Assembly (NCBI RefSeq): GCF_007748175.1
Contig: NZ_CP037422.1
Coordinates: forward strand, 3,850,020-3,914,019
DNA: 64,000 bases
Direction: 5' to 3'
Origin: Gimesia aquarii
GTDB taxonomy: Bacteria > Planctomycetota > Planctomycetia > Planctomycetales > Planctomycetaceae
Under the pieces are notes generated by a model. It did no database searches, was not told the DNA's origin, and was given only the letters and a program-made list of their open reading frames with translations. Made by a program: the position numbers and the translations under genes. Positions 43,147 to 52,375 of this stretch are shown here, piece by piece. Each line of letters opens with the position of its first letter. The first letter of the stretch is position 1.

Positions 43147-45881
43147 TCGTGAACCTCCGATGAAATTGCCTCTGTTCGTGTCAGCTGAACCAAATCACTC
43201 ATCACAATAGCGGTGATCAAGCTCGAATATGTTCCGCCATTTTTCTGAGCAGTTCTATGAATTTGATCGATAATACGCGCATCCGCTGCAACAAGTGGAC
43301 GACCAAGTGCGAATTGAGTGACTTTCCAGGTAATCGATTGTTGAACTCTTGGATTTCCTGCAAGCAGATTCATCAATTCAGCACTGGATTGATAAGAAAC
43401 CGGTTTGGCTGTACCAGGAAAGAGAATTTCACCATCATCGCGCAATTGATTTCCGTGCTCGTCCTTGTTGTGAAACGAACCAAGGCCATCGAATTTTTCG
43501 AGACCAAATGCCAGTGGTTCGAATTTCACATGACATCCAGCACATGAAGCATTCGCGATTCGTTGCTCCGCAATGTGACGTTGAGACAGTCCCGGCTTTG
43601 AGGGCACAGGAGTCGTATCGAGTCCTGGAGGTGGATCTTTCACCGTACCACGCAAAATATCTTGTAAAATAAATAAACCACGAGTCACCATAGAAGCTTC
43701 ATCTCCCCCCACGGTCAAGACACTTCCTTGCGTGAGTAGTCCCCCACGCGCGGGAATTGCTGTCAAATCATAACGAACCAATCCAGTGCCTTTTGGTTTG
43801 AGTCCGTAATGCGCTGCCAGTTGTGGTGTCACATAAGTTACTTGTGCATTCAACAGATCTGCAAGCGGCCGTTTCTCTTGCCAGACGATTTCTTTGAAGA
43901 ACGCCAACGTTTCTTCCCGCATGTCAGTAGCGAGTGCACCATTCCACTTCGGAAATTTTTTAAGGTCAGGCCTCAAGTTACTCAATCTGTCCAGATTCAA
44001 CCATTCCGAGACGAATTGCAATGATCGTTCCACTGCACGTGGATTCTGAAGCATACGACTTACTTGTTTGTCGACGTTTTGAGGATCGTGAAGCTCACCA
44101 GAATCGGCAGCTCTGATTAATTCCTCGTCCGGAGGCCCACCCCAGATAATATAACTCATGCGCGACGCGAGTTCATATTCGCCAACAGGCCAGGCAGTTC
44201 CATCACCACGCTGGTTTTCGATACGATAAATAAAACGAGGAGATTGTAACATAGCTTCGACTATATAACTGACTGCTTCTTTATAGTCTCCGCCAGCACT
44301 GGCAACCGTCGTTGCAATTCCGCTATAGGTTGTGACTTCTCGATCATCCAAAGGACCACGGAAAAGCCATTTCCCCATACTCCCCACAAACTCGCGCATC
44401 GTCGCATCGGTAGACAGCTTTCGGCTTTTGGAAAATCGGGTTGCAAACTTCATCACGTCCATTCGCTTGACAATAATTTCGGCAAGACGCGCATAAATCT
44501 CTACGTGCTTAAGATCAACGTTAAGATTGTAAGCAGTGTTACTGAAGCCATCTGCCCTCAAATCCGGTGGAAGCATCTCATGTGCTTCCTTTGAAATATC
44601 GACTCCCACGGCACGACGAACCGTTTCAATATATTCGGAATTTGTAAGTCGTTGAACCCAAACATCGCCAGCACGACTGTCATGTGCGTAAACTGCAGGA
44701 TCAATCACATCACTTGACCAGATTGCCCCATTGTTAATCCACTCTTTTAATGACGCTATTTCTTGAGTTGATAACGGCTTTCCCTCTGGTGGCATATCAC
44801 CGGATTTGACTTGTTCCCACAGTAAACTTTCACTGGCCTTGCCTGGCACAATCACCTTACCACTTTCACCACCGGCCAGTGCTGCAGCTTTCTGTGATAA
44901 ATCTAATCGCCCTTTCTTAGTTATGGAATCATGACAGTCTAAACAATTTTGCGCGAGTAAGGGGGCAATTCGCGTTTCAAACAATTGATGGGCACGTGTG
45001 GCAGCCAATTCTTCCTTTGTCTGCTTGTTTCCAGTTTTCACATTGGTTCCAGCTCGATAGTTTTGATTGATTTCATTGGTGGTCAGTGCGCGACTAAAAA
45101 CGGCTACTAAATGAAATTCTCCCAACCAGGGGCGATCGCCTGATTTTTCATTAGACAGGATCAATGGAAAGTCCTTACTCCAGTTCTTAAGCTTACCGGG
45201 AACTTTTTTATTGGCTCGTTGTTTACCATTAATATAAATTCGCGCAGTACCAGTTACATCGCGTGTAAAAACCACATGCATTAAAGCAGATGTTACCGAG
45301 TTATTTGATGTAGCCGTTGAAGGAAGACCATTCGTACTTGTCGACGTTGTTCTCAACCTCACATCAAAATTTTTTGCTTCTTGACCAAGCGTCATATTTC
45401 GCTGGCTCGAATTTGAAGAAATTGAAACAATTCGTGCCGGCCCTTTCTGCTGATTATTAGCTGGTTTTACCCATGCTTCTACAGTGAGACTGTTCGAGCG
45501 TTTAACAGCATTGATAATTTTCTTTGCTGGAACAGACGACTTGATCTTAGTCGATGAGCGAACGACGAGAACCCCATTCCTCCATTGAACTGCGGATGGT
45601 TTCTCTATCTTCAAATCTAAGGCCTGCCCTAGCCCGGACTGGTCCTGGATGATATCACCCCGCGTGGCATCAAATGTGTACAACACTTGTAAGCCACGCG
45701 CGACGCGGGGGACAGCCGCTTCGAGAGATCCAAAGGACGAAAATAAAGTGAGCAGTAGGGATAAAAAAACAACTCGACTAAGAAGAGAAGATCGTTTCCT
45801 CTTTTTAGTATAACGATTCACTTTCACAGAGGTCGTCTCCCTATCGAAATTACAGCCAATATTATGGTGAGAAAGCCACAT
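43143..45881 (-). CDS. LamG + PSCyt1 + DUF1587/1595/1592/1588/1585 protein
   Basis: A 912-residue exported protein. After a hydrophobic leader (LLSRVVFLSLLLTLFSSFGSLEAA) there is a LamG-like lectin domain (about 60-270: TVEAWVKP, ARIYINGKQ, GEFHLVAVFSRALT). A PSCyt1 domain with the heme motif CLDCH near residue 314 follows. Then come DUF1587 (TNSEYIETVRRAVGVDIS), DUF1595, DUF1592 (RFIYRIENQ, ELASRMSYIIWGGPPDEEL), DUF1588 (RGLFILQDILRGTVKDPPPGLD, with a second CAGCH motif) and DUF1585 (ITWKVTQFALGRPL). This set is planctomycete-specific in practice. The ATG at 45881 is kept; an internal GTG 19 codons on could also serve. It probably handles polysaccharide or electron transfer outside the cytoplasm. 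Confidence 0.93.
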   Translation of the reverse strand: MWLSHHNIGCNFDRETTSVKVNRYTKKRKRSSLLSRVVFLSLLLTLFSSFGSLEAAVPRVARGLQVLYTFDATRGDIIQDQSGLGQALDLKIEKPSAVQWRNGVLVVRSSTKIKSSVPAKKIINAVKRSNSLTVEAWVKPANNQQKGPARIVSISSNSSQRNMTLGQEAKNFDVRLRTTSTSTNGLPSTATSNNSVTSALMHVVFTRDVTGTARIYINGKQRANKKVPGKLKNWSKDFPLILSNEKSGDRPWLGEFHLVAVFSRALTTNEINQNYRAGTNVKTGNKQTKEELAATRAHQLFETRIAPLLAQNCLDCHDSITKKGRLDLSQKAAALAGGESGKVIVPGKASESLLWEQVKSGDMPPEGKPLSTQEIASLKEWINNGAIWSSDVIDPAVYAHDSRAGDVWVQRLTNSEYIETVRRAVGVDISKEAHEMLPPDLRADGFSNTAYNLNVDLKHVEIYARLAEIIVKRMDVMKFATRFSKSRKLSTDATMREFVGSMGKWLFRGPLDDREVTTYSGIATTVASAGGDYKEAVSYIVEAMLQSPRFIYRIENQRGDGTAWPVGEYELASRMSYIIWGGPPDEELIRAADSGELHDPQNVDKQVSRMLQNPRAVERSLQFVSEWLNLDRLSNLRPDLKKFPKWNGALATDMREETLAFFKEIVWQEKRPLADLLNAQVTYVTPQLAAHYGLKPKGTGLVRYDLTAIPARGGLLTQGSVLTVGGDEASMVTRGLFILQDILRGTVKDPPPGLDTTPVPSKPGLSQRHIAEQRIANASCAGCHVKFEPLAFGLEKFDGLGSFHNKDEHGNQLRDDGEILFPGTAKPVSYQSSAELMNLLAGNPRVQQSITWKVTQFALGRPLVAADARIIDQIHRTAQKNGGTYSSLITAIVMSDLVQLTRTEAISSEVHE

Positions 45882-46083
45882 TTAGTCGTTCATTGCGAAT
45901 TTGCAGAATCTGATCCTTAGCATCATTTTAAATATGAGGAAGAAATCCTCACACGACTTGTCTACGAACCAAAAACATGGGCAACACGTATTCGTATCGT
46001 AAATCTATGTTTCCAATTTATCAATCTTGGACTTCAGATACCAGAAGAATTATGAAAGCAAGAGAGCCCATTCTTAGTAACAT
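45882..46083. other. Intergenic spacer between SDR and DUF1592-type genes
   Basis: Contains a hairpin TGAGGA-AGAAA-TCCTCA at 45935-45951 without a T-run. No other structure is seen. The promoter of the downstream cytochrome-like gene should lie here. Confidence 0.3.
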
Positions 46084-46854
46084 TTATAAAGCGGTATAAC
46101 CACCATCGAGAGCAATGACCTGCCCTGTCATCATATCGGAAGCCGGACTCGCCAGGTAGAGTACCAAATCTGCGACTTCCAGAGGCTTACCGAAACGATG
46201 TAAGGGAATTTTATCTTTCATGGGCTCACCTTTCTCTGGTGATCCCCATACTTTCTGCCCTAACTCAGTCAGTATCACCGTCGGTGCAACAGCATTGCAT
46301 TGGATATTAAACGGCCCGAGTTCCGCCGCCATGACCTTCGTCAACAGATTCAATCCTCCCTTGGAAGCACTGTAGGCAGCATGACCGGAGAGTGCTGCAA
46401 TGCCCGCGACAGAAGAGATATTGATGATTTTTCCCTGTTTTTGTGCTCGCATCGGTTCACTTAATATTTTGGAAAGAATGAATGGAGCACGTAGATTGAC
46501 TGCTTGCATCTGATCCCAATCTTCAACCGTGGTTTCCCAGAAGGGGGCAACTTTGACTGTACCAGCATTATTTACCAGAATATCTATTGTCGAGAAATGC
46601 TCAAACGACTTCTGAGCCACTTCTTCTGCTCCATTTATAGAGACAAGGTCGGCTTCGATTGCCTCGCACTTACTACCAAAAGAACGAATTTTTTCACACA
46701 CTTGTGTAAGGTCATAATGGTGCCTTGCCGTAATCAACACCTCTGCCCCTGCCTGAGCTAGATTCATCGCAATTTCTGCACCAATTCCTCTGGAAGCACC
46801 TGTGACCAAAGCCGTCTTACCCTTCACTGAAAACCGACTCATACTATCATTCAT
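46084..46854 (-). CDS. Short-chain dehydrogenase/reductase (SDR)
   Basis: A 256-residue classical SDR. The cofactor motif TGASRGIG is near residue 18, NNAG near 90, the catalytic serine in NISSVAG and Tyr/Lys in YSASKGG, and the C-terminal MTGQVIALDGGYTAL is typical. It resembles gluconate 5-dehydrogenase or 3-oxoacyl-ACP-reductase-like SDRs; the exact substrate is unknown. GAGGAG lies 9 bases before the ATG. It is divergent from the frameshifted glycosyltransferase and a palindrome sits between them. Confidence 0.9.
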   Translation of the reverse strand: MNDSMSRFSVKGKTALVTGASRGIGAEIAMNLAQAGAEVLITARHHYDLTQVCEKIRSFGSKCEAIEADLVSINGAEEVAQKSFEHFSTIDILVNNAGTVKVAPFWETTVEDWDQMQAVNLRAPFILSKILSEPMRAQKQGKIINISSVAGIAALSGHAAYSASKGGLNLLTKVMAAELGPFNIQCNAVAPTVILTELGQKVWGSPEKGEPMKDKIPLHRFGKPLEVADLVLYLASPASDMMTGQVIALDGGYTAL

Positions 46855-46886
46855 CTGATCTCTCCTCAGGTCGACAAACTATAAAA

Positions 46887-46903
46887 CCCATTTATTAAAT
46901 GGG
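46887..46903. promoter_or_regulatory. Palindrome between SDR and glycosyltransferase genes
   Basis: CCCATTT-ATT-AAATGGG is a perfect 7-3-7 inverted repeat, 33 bp upstream of the SDR start and about 150 bp upstream of the glycosyltransferase. Its position suits an operator for either gene; no regulator gene is adjacent. Confidence 0.35.
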
Positions 46904-47054
46904 GAGTATCAACATCTGATGCTACAAATACTTCTCTCGACTTTTCAATAAAGAGCTCACTTTCTTTTTTCAAATCGTGTTTCGAATGTGCTATACTGAA
47001 AAAAGTCTTAATTCTTATTTGTCTTCGAGACAAAGGCAGTACGTATAGCAGATC

Positions 47055-48376
47055 ATGCAAAAGAAACTGCAAAACACCACTGCAAAAAAAATCGTCATCA
47101 CCACAATCGGCTCGTTAGGTGATCTGCCCCCCTATATTGCCATTGCCTGTGGTTTGCAAGCTCGAGGGTATGAAGTGGTTTTTGCAACGAGCAAGTGTTA
47201 CCAGAATAAAATCGAGCAACTGGATATGAAATTCCGGGCTATTCGCCCCAATTCTGATTGGGTAAATGATCCTGAATTGATGCGACGGCGCAGCAACTTG
47301 AGAATGGGTTTTATCCGGGTGGGTCGTGAATGGTTGATTCTAGAATTAAGAGAGTCTTACGAAGATATATTAGCTGCAACAGAAGGTGCAGATCTATTGG
47401 TATCAATGTTAGCCACTTACTCTGCCAGGCTGGTTGCTGAAAAGACTGGTATCGCGTGGGTATCTATCGTGCATATCCCCTTGGGATTCTTCTCGACTTA
47501 TGATGTTCCCATCATTCCTCTCGCCCCGGTTCTTTCCAAAAAATTGCGTTGCCTTGGTCCTGAATTTTGGAAACCATTATTCTGGTTCGGAAAGAGAGTA
47601 AGTCGGTTCATGGTGAAACCCTGGTACCGATTGCGTGCGGAAATCGGCCTCCCCCCGACTAAGGAGGGGAACCCGCTAGCCGACAGTCACTCTCCCGATC
47701 TGGTTCTGGCCCCGTTCTCGAAGTTACTGGCCGACAAACAACCTGACTGGCCCTCACAAACCGTCATAACCAGCTTTCCATTCTTTGACAAAGATATCAA
47801 AGCCGGACTGCCAATAAAGCTATCTCGTTTTCTGGATGATGGCCCCCTCCCATCGTGTTTACGCTCGGCTCAGCCATCTCGAAGAATGCAGGTCTGTTCT
47901 ATGAGCACAGCACCGCTGCAGCAAAACTTTTGAACCAGAGAGCTGTGCTCATTGTAGGCAAGAACGTTCAAAATCGATCAACTACCCTGCCGGATGGAGT
48001 CATGGCCATCGATTATGCCCCCTTCTCTGAACTCTTTCCTAGGGCGGCTGCCATCGTCCACCATGGTGGTATCGGTACGACAGGGCTAACGATGCACTCA
48101 GGACGTCCCATGCTGATCGTTCCTCATGCATGGGACCAACCAGACAACGCCGAACGCGCAGCCCGACTGGGAATTGCACGCATCATTCCCCAACATCGCT
48201 ACACTCCAAATCGTGCAATGACAGAATTGCGGCATTTGCTCGAAAACCCAGAATATTCACGCCGGGCTAAAGAGATAAAGGAAGAGATAAGAAAAGAAGA
48301 CGGGGTTAAAAATGCTTGTGATGCTTTGGAACAATTGCTTCAGAAATCCAGAATAATTGAAACTATCAAGAAATGA
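47055..48376 (+). pseudogene. Frameshifted MGT/UGT-type glycosyltransferase
   Basis: Two frames together make one complete glycosyltransferase of about 440 residues. The first (47055 to a stop at 47933) has the Glyco_transf_28-like N-terminus: ITTIGSLGDLPPYIAIACGLQARGYEVVFATS. After the shift the second carries the UDPGT-like C-terminus: VFTLGSAISKNAG, IDYAPFSELFPRAAAIVHHGGIGTTGLTMHSGRPMLIVPHAWDQPDNAERAARLGIAR. The break is in a C run at 47843-47847: five C where six would restore D-G-P-P-P-I-V. It is therefore a one-base deletion, a sequencing error, or less likely programmed slippage. Intact members glycosylate lipids, sterols or macrolides. Divergent from the SDR gene, and its end is 3 bp from the CFA-like gene on the other strand. 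Confidence 0.88.
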
Positions 48377-48379
48377 AAT

Positions 48380-49498
48380 TTAGATAGCAGAATATTTATT
48401 TTCTGATCTAGACAGCATTTTTAATTTATCACTTTGATCAAGACTCTGCACAGGTTCCAGCAGATAATGCGACACGTACCACTCTTCACCATTTAGGTAA
48501 CCAAATAGTTCTGCTACAGCCAGGAAGAAGAGACGCCAACGCATTTGCCAGCGACTTGCTTCTTGCTCACCATAGGTGGAAGCGAGAATTGGCATAAGTT
48601 GATCACTTTGCAGGTCAAGATTTTCTAACCATGCTTCAGAAGTGCGCTGATAATGTTGACCATCCCACCGCCACTGTTTCTCTACGCGCATATGGTCTGC
48701 AAAGTGGGATAATAAATCATCACTTGGCATAATGCCACCTGAGAAGAAATGACGCGCCATCCAATCATCGGCATTTTCATCATTGAAGGGGTAAGCAAAC
48801 TTGCGGTGACAAAAAATATGCACGAAGAGCTTGCCTTCATCTGTCAACCAGTTTGCAATGTGATTTAAAAGCGTTTTATAATTCCGCATGTGCTCAAACA
48901 TTTCGACAGACACGACACGATCAAACTTCTGTGAAGTCGTGAAGTCGTTCATGTCAGCAGTAATAACAGTTAAGCGGTCGGAAACCCCCTTATCGATAGC
49001 CTGCTGTTCGATAAATACACGCTGTGAGTGTGAATTCGATACTGCCGTTAACCGACAATGCGGATAGTTCTCAACGATCCAAAGCGACAATGAACCCCAC
49101 CCACATCCGAGTTCAAGAATCTGCATACCATCCTCAAGCTGTGCATGTTCGCAAGTCATTCGAAGGGCCGCATCTTCTGCTTCGTCTAATGTAGTAACGC
49201 CATCTGGCCAATAACAGCAACTGTATTTGCGGCGGTGTCCTAACACATGATCGTAGAACTCTGCGGGAACTTCGTAATGTTGTTCATTTGCTTTTTCTGG
49301 TACCAGCGCAATGGGGCTCTGCTGAGCCGACTCAATAAATGACTGTTGGATTGACTCATTAACATCATCGCTTCCTGCATCAAGCGAACTCAGACGCTTC
49401 TTGCACAAATGGCGAATGGCTTGCCGTATCAAACGGTCTGGAACCCAACCTTTTTCAATTAATTCAATAGCCAACTTAACGAATCGGTCCATTTTCAT
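48380..49498 (-). CDS. SAM methyltransferase, CFA synthase family (short form)
   Basis: A 372-residue methyltransferase of the cyclopropane-fatty-acyl-phospholipid synthase superfamily. SAM motif I is LELGCGWGSLSLW, followed by ITADMNDF, FDRVVSVEMFEHM and the family signature stretches HYEVPAEFY, KYSCCYWPDG. It lacks the N-terminal lipid-binding domain of true CFA synthase and is closer to the coclaurine N-methyltransferase-like branch of the superfamily, so its acceptor may not be a plain unsaturated acyl chain. It is the last gene of the coupled lipid operon; its ATG overlaps the DUF1295 stop by four bases. Confidence 0.9.
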   Translation of the reverse strand: MKMDRFVKLAIELIEKGWVPDRLIRQAIRHLCKKRLSSLDAGSDDVNESIQQSFIESAQQSPIALVPEKANEQHYEVPAEFYDHVLGHRRKYSCCYWPDGVTTLDEAEDAALRMTCEHAQLEDGMQILELGCGWGSLSLWIVENYPHCRLTAVSNSHSQRVFIEQQAIDKGVSDRLTVITADMNDFTTSQKFDRVVSVEMFEHMRNYKTLLNHIANWLTDEGKLFVHIFCHRKFAYPFNDENADDWMARHFFSGGIMPSDDLLSHFADHMRVEKQWRWDGQHYQRTSEAWLENLDLQSDQLMPILASTYGEQEASRWQMRWRLFFLAVAELFGYLNGEEWYVSHYLLEPVQSLDQSDKLKMLSRSENKYSAI

Positions 49499-50295
49499 AC
49501 CGCTACCTTTTCCAATTTTGGTCGCCAGGGAAAGAACGCACTCGTCGTTCGCTGATATTCCCGATACGCATCCCCGCGGCTCTTTAGCGCCTGTGCTTCG
49601 GTTGGCGGAATTCCTGTTACGTTAAGAATGAAATGCAGCATCAATAGTGGCCCCAATATGGTAACCCATCCCCAAGGTGCGGTTACCGCCAGGCACACAT
49701 AAGCCCACCAATGTAGCCATTCAAAAAAATAGTTTGGATGCCGTGAATACTTCCAAAGCCCTTCCTGACAAACTTGCCCCTGATTTTCAGACTTCGCTCT
49801 AAATCGAGCAAGTTGCCAATCGGCGATGAGTTCACCAATAATAGCGATAAGCCAGATGCAGATTCCGAGAAGATCAAAAATACCTAGTGATGATTTACCA
49901 CGTGCAGCAATTAACATGGGTAATGCAAACAGAAGACTGCCGATCGCCTGGAATTGAAAGAACCAGAACAGCTTTAATTGTGCCACAGCGCCCCAGTCTT
50001 TTTTCAAAGACTGATAACGACCATCCTCGGGCATGGTAAAAACACGCCACAAAATATACGCACTCAAACGTATCGCCCAGACGAGTGAAAGCGTTGCGAT
50101 GATTATTCTTCGCGTCAAATCACCATCTGTACTACCCCAGGCAAAAAACAGAGCCAGCAGACCAACCCCCATTCCCCAGGCAACATCAACAATTCCTGCA
50201 TCATTTGTACGACGCTGAAAGCCCCATAATAAGGACATCACAATCGCCATCGAGAACCAAGCAATGAGTATCATCAACCACGGGTTCACGTTCAC
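49495..50295 (-). CDS. DUF1295 family membrane reductase (steroid 5-alpha-reductase-like)
   Basis: A 266-residue polytopic protein starting with GTG (GTGA overlap with the upstream gene). It has about six hydrophobic helices and the family motif GLWKYSRHPNYFFEWLHWWAY, then TGIPPTEAQALKSRGDAYREYQRTTSAFFPW. DUF1295 proteins are related to steroid 5-alpha reductases and isoprenylcysteine methyltransferases, and are thought to reduce double bonds of lipids. Sitting between two CFA-type methyltransferases, it could reduce a methylene or unsaturated intermediate of a modified fatty acid. That role is inference from context. Confidence 0.9.
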   Translation of the reverse strand: MNVNPWLMILIAWFSMAIVMSLLWGFQRRTNDAGIVDVAWGMGVGLLALFFAWGSTDGDLTRRIIIATLSLVWAIRLSAYILWRVFTMPEDGRYQSLKKDWGAVAQLKLFWFFQFQAIGSLLFALPMLIAARGKSSLGIFDLLGICIWLIAIIGELIADWQLARFRAKSENQGQVCQEGLWKYSRHPNYFFEWLHWWAYVCLAVTAPWGWVTILGPLLMLHFILNVTGIPPTEAQALKSRGDAYREYQRTTSAFFPWRPKLEKVAV

Positions 50296-51596
50296 ATCTC
50301 CTGTCTGGAGAAACCAGTTGTCTCAAAGGAATGCTTGACTAAGTCGAAGCGACTTTCTGGTTTGGCAAATAACATTTGAACGGTATTACATTGGCGTTCT
50401 TCAAACGCAGCCTCACAGTAGCTAAAATAGTAATTCCACATCCGAATAAATGACTCAGAATATCCCAGATCTCGAACTTGATCTAAACGATTATTAAACT
50501 GCTGCTGCCAGCATCGTAATGTTTGCGCGTAATGTGGAGCAATATCTTCCAATTGCAACAAACGCATATCAGTCACTTTAGAAGTGGATTCCAGTATTGC
50601 CGAAACTGACGGGAGGCAACCGCCTGGAAAAATGTACTTGCGAATAAAATCAACATTTCTCAAATACTCCTTGAAACGCTGATCTTTGATCACAATACTC
50701 TGCAGTAACATTAATCCATCATCTCGAAGCAAGTTACTGCACTTTTGGAAAAACGTATCGAAATAATGATGGCCAACGGCTTCAATCATTTCTATTGAAA
50801 CTAATTTATCAAATTTCCCTTGTAAGTCGCGATAATCACACAGTAAAACCGAGACCTGATCTGTAAGTCCTGCATTTTTTACCCGTTCGACAGCCAAATT
50901 ATATTGCTCACGTGAAATGGTCGTCGTTGTGACTCGGCAACCATAATTCTCTGCAGCATAGATCGCCAGGCCTCCCCAACCTGTGCCGATTTCAACCAGG
51001 TGGTCATCAGGTAGTAAATTCAAGTTACGACAAGCACGTGTCATTTTTGCAATCGAAGCATCCTGCATAGTATCTTCAGGATATTTGAACACGCCACTTG
51101 AATAGTTCATCGTCTCATCAAGAAATAACCGATAAAAATTATTTCCCAAATCGTAATGAGCGCGAATGTTACGAGTTGCCCCAAATCGAGTATTTTTTCT
51201 TAACCAGTGTCCTGTTCTCGCCGTCATCTGGCGAAACCAGGCAAGTCCTCCATCAAAACGATCTGTTACCTCCAAATTTCGAATAAAAATACGAATGAGC
51301 GACGTCAGATCATTGCAGGTCCAATCTCCATCAATCAACGACTGTGCAATTCCAAGGCCACCTCCCGTAACTGCACGTCGGTAGAAGCGCGGGTTATGAA
51401 TTGTAACCTCAACTCGCAAGTTTGCGTTTTGCTCACCAAAGCAGAGTTGCTCTTGCCGATCATTGAGAATGACATGTCCCTGAATCAACCGATTCAATCG
51501 CTTGATCAAAAAACTACGAGAAATAGAATTAATCATTCCAAGTTGTGTGGAAGAATCTAGCTCTCGATTGTCAATCGTGTTGTTAAGTGCTGTCAT
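50292..51596 (-). CDS. Cyclopropane-fatty-acyl-phospholipid synthase family protein
   Basis: About 434 residues from the ATG at 51596, which overlaps the DUF1365 stop (ATGA). An N-terminal region (about residues 40-130) corresponds to the CFA N-terminal domain (NPRFYRRAVTGGGLGIAQSLIDGDW). The SAM-binding core follows: RAHYDLGNNFYRLFLDETMNYSSGVF, LVEIGTGWGGLAIYAAENYGC, FDKLVSIEMIEAVGHHYFDTFF, FIRKYIFPGGCLPS and HYAQTLRCWQQQF. The enzyme transfers a methylene or methyl group from SAM to an unsaturated acyl chain of membrane phospholipid. In this operon the product may be cyclopropane, methyl-branched, or an intermediate for a furan fatty acid. Confidence 0.93.
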   Translation of the reverse strand: MTALNNTIDNRELDSSTQLGMINSISRSFLIKRLNRLIQGHVILNDRQEQLCFGEQNANLRVEVTIHNPRFYRRAVTGGGLGIAQSLIDGDWTCNDLTSLIRIFIRNLEVTDRFDGGLAWFRQMTARTGHWLRKNTRFGATRNIRAHYDLGNNFYRLFLDETMNYSSGVFKYPEDTMQDASIAKMTRACRNLNLLPDDHLVEIGTGWGGLAIYAAENYGCRVTTTTISREQYNLAVERVKNAGLTDQVSVLLCDYRDLQGKFDKLVSIEMIEAVGHHYFDTFFQKCSNLLRDDGLMLLQSIVIKDQRFKEYLRNVDFIRKYIFPGGCLPSVSAILESTSKVTDMRLLQLEDIAPHYAQTLRCWQQQFNNRLDQVRDLGYSESFIRMWNYYFSYCEAAFEERQCNTVQMLFAKPESRFDLVKHSFETTGFSRQEM

Positions 51597-52375
51597 GATT
51601 TTGCGGAATTCGTGCTTTGTTCTGTAGATTTCGAATGTTTTGGATGTGGATAAAACGGCACTCTTTTGATCCACAAACGTAAAGCTTGCCAGTAAATTGC
51701 TACAAATACATAAAAAGTCATCAATGGAAAACGAAGCAGTGATCGCATCAAACTTGCTGATGTAATTTCACGCCGCTGAAGCCGCATCGTTACGTCAAAT
51801 TTCTTTTGTTCCAATTGGTGATTTTCAATATTGACCATCAAAGTATCTTGAGGCTCAGACAACCGCCAGTAATATTGCATGTCCATCGGCATAAATGGTG
51901 AGACATGAAACTCCTTTACAATTGGTTTTCTGTTGCTTCCCTTAGTGAATTGGGCCGCATCTAAAACATAACAATGCTGTTCTCCCCAAGGTGTATTATT
52001 GACTTCAGCCACAACATTTTGAAGATGTTCAGAATTGCGGTCAAAACAAAAGTAAAAAGATACGGGATTCATCACAAAGCCAAAATATCGCAAATGAGTT
52101 AGTAACCGAATCGGTCCTTCTGGTTTGGGATAGCCGCTTTCAACTACAATTTCTCGCACAGATTCAGAGAGTGATTTTTGCGGATCGCCTAAGTGATCCT
52201 TACGATAGAATCGAGCGAGAGCCGTTCTGTTCACTGACCATAGCAAACGACCTCGAAAAACGTTGTCGAGTTCATCAAGATCCAGATACATCAAAAATAT
52301 TCGATTTAGAAAGCTGTGTTCAACTGGTGCGAATCGCCGGTGTCGGACCCAACCTTCGTAGATGCCGCTTTCCAT
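51593..52375 (-). CDS. DUF1365 family protein
   Basis: A 260-residue DUF1365 protein, recognised by its start (SGIYEGWVRHRRFAPVEHSFLNRIFLMYLDLDEL), RLLTHLRYFGFVMNPVSFYFCFD, VVAEVNNTPWGEQHCYVLD and KEFHVSPFMPMDMQYYW. DUF1365 genes occur beside FAD-dependent oxidoreductase and CFA-type genes in many bacteria, often under light or singlet-oxygen control, and take part in fatty-acid modification. The first 70 bp overlap the end of the FAD gene; the conserved N-terminus begins right at this ATG, so the overlap is real. A C-terminal helix may touch the membrane (LMTFYVFVAIYWQALRLWI). Confidence 0.93.
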   Translation of the reverse strand: MESGIYEGWVRHRRFAPVEHSFLNRIFLMYLDLDELDNVFRGRLLWSVNRTALARFYRKDHLGDPQKSLSESVREIVVESGYPKPEGPIRLLTHLRYFGFVMNPVSFYFCFDRNSEHLQNVVAEVNNTPWGEQHCYVLDAAQFTKGSNRKPIVKEFHVSPFMPMDMQYYWRLSEPQDTLMVNIENHQLEQKKFDVTMRLQRREITSASLMRSLLRFPLMTFYVFVAIYWQALRLWIKRVPFYPHPKHSKSTEQSTNSAKS

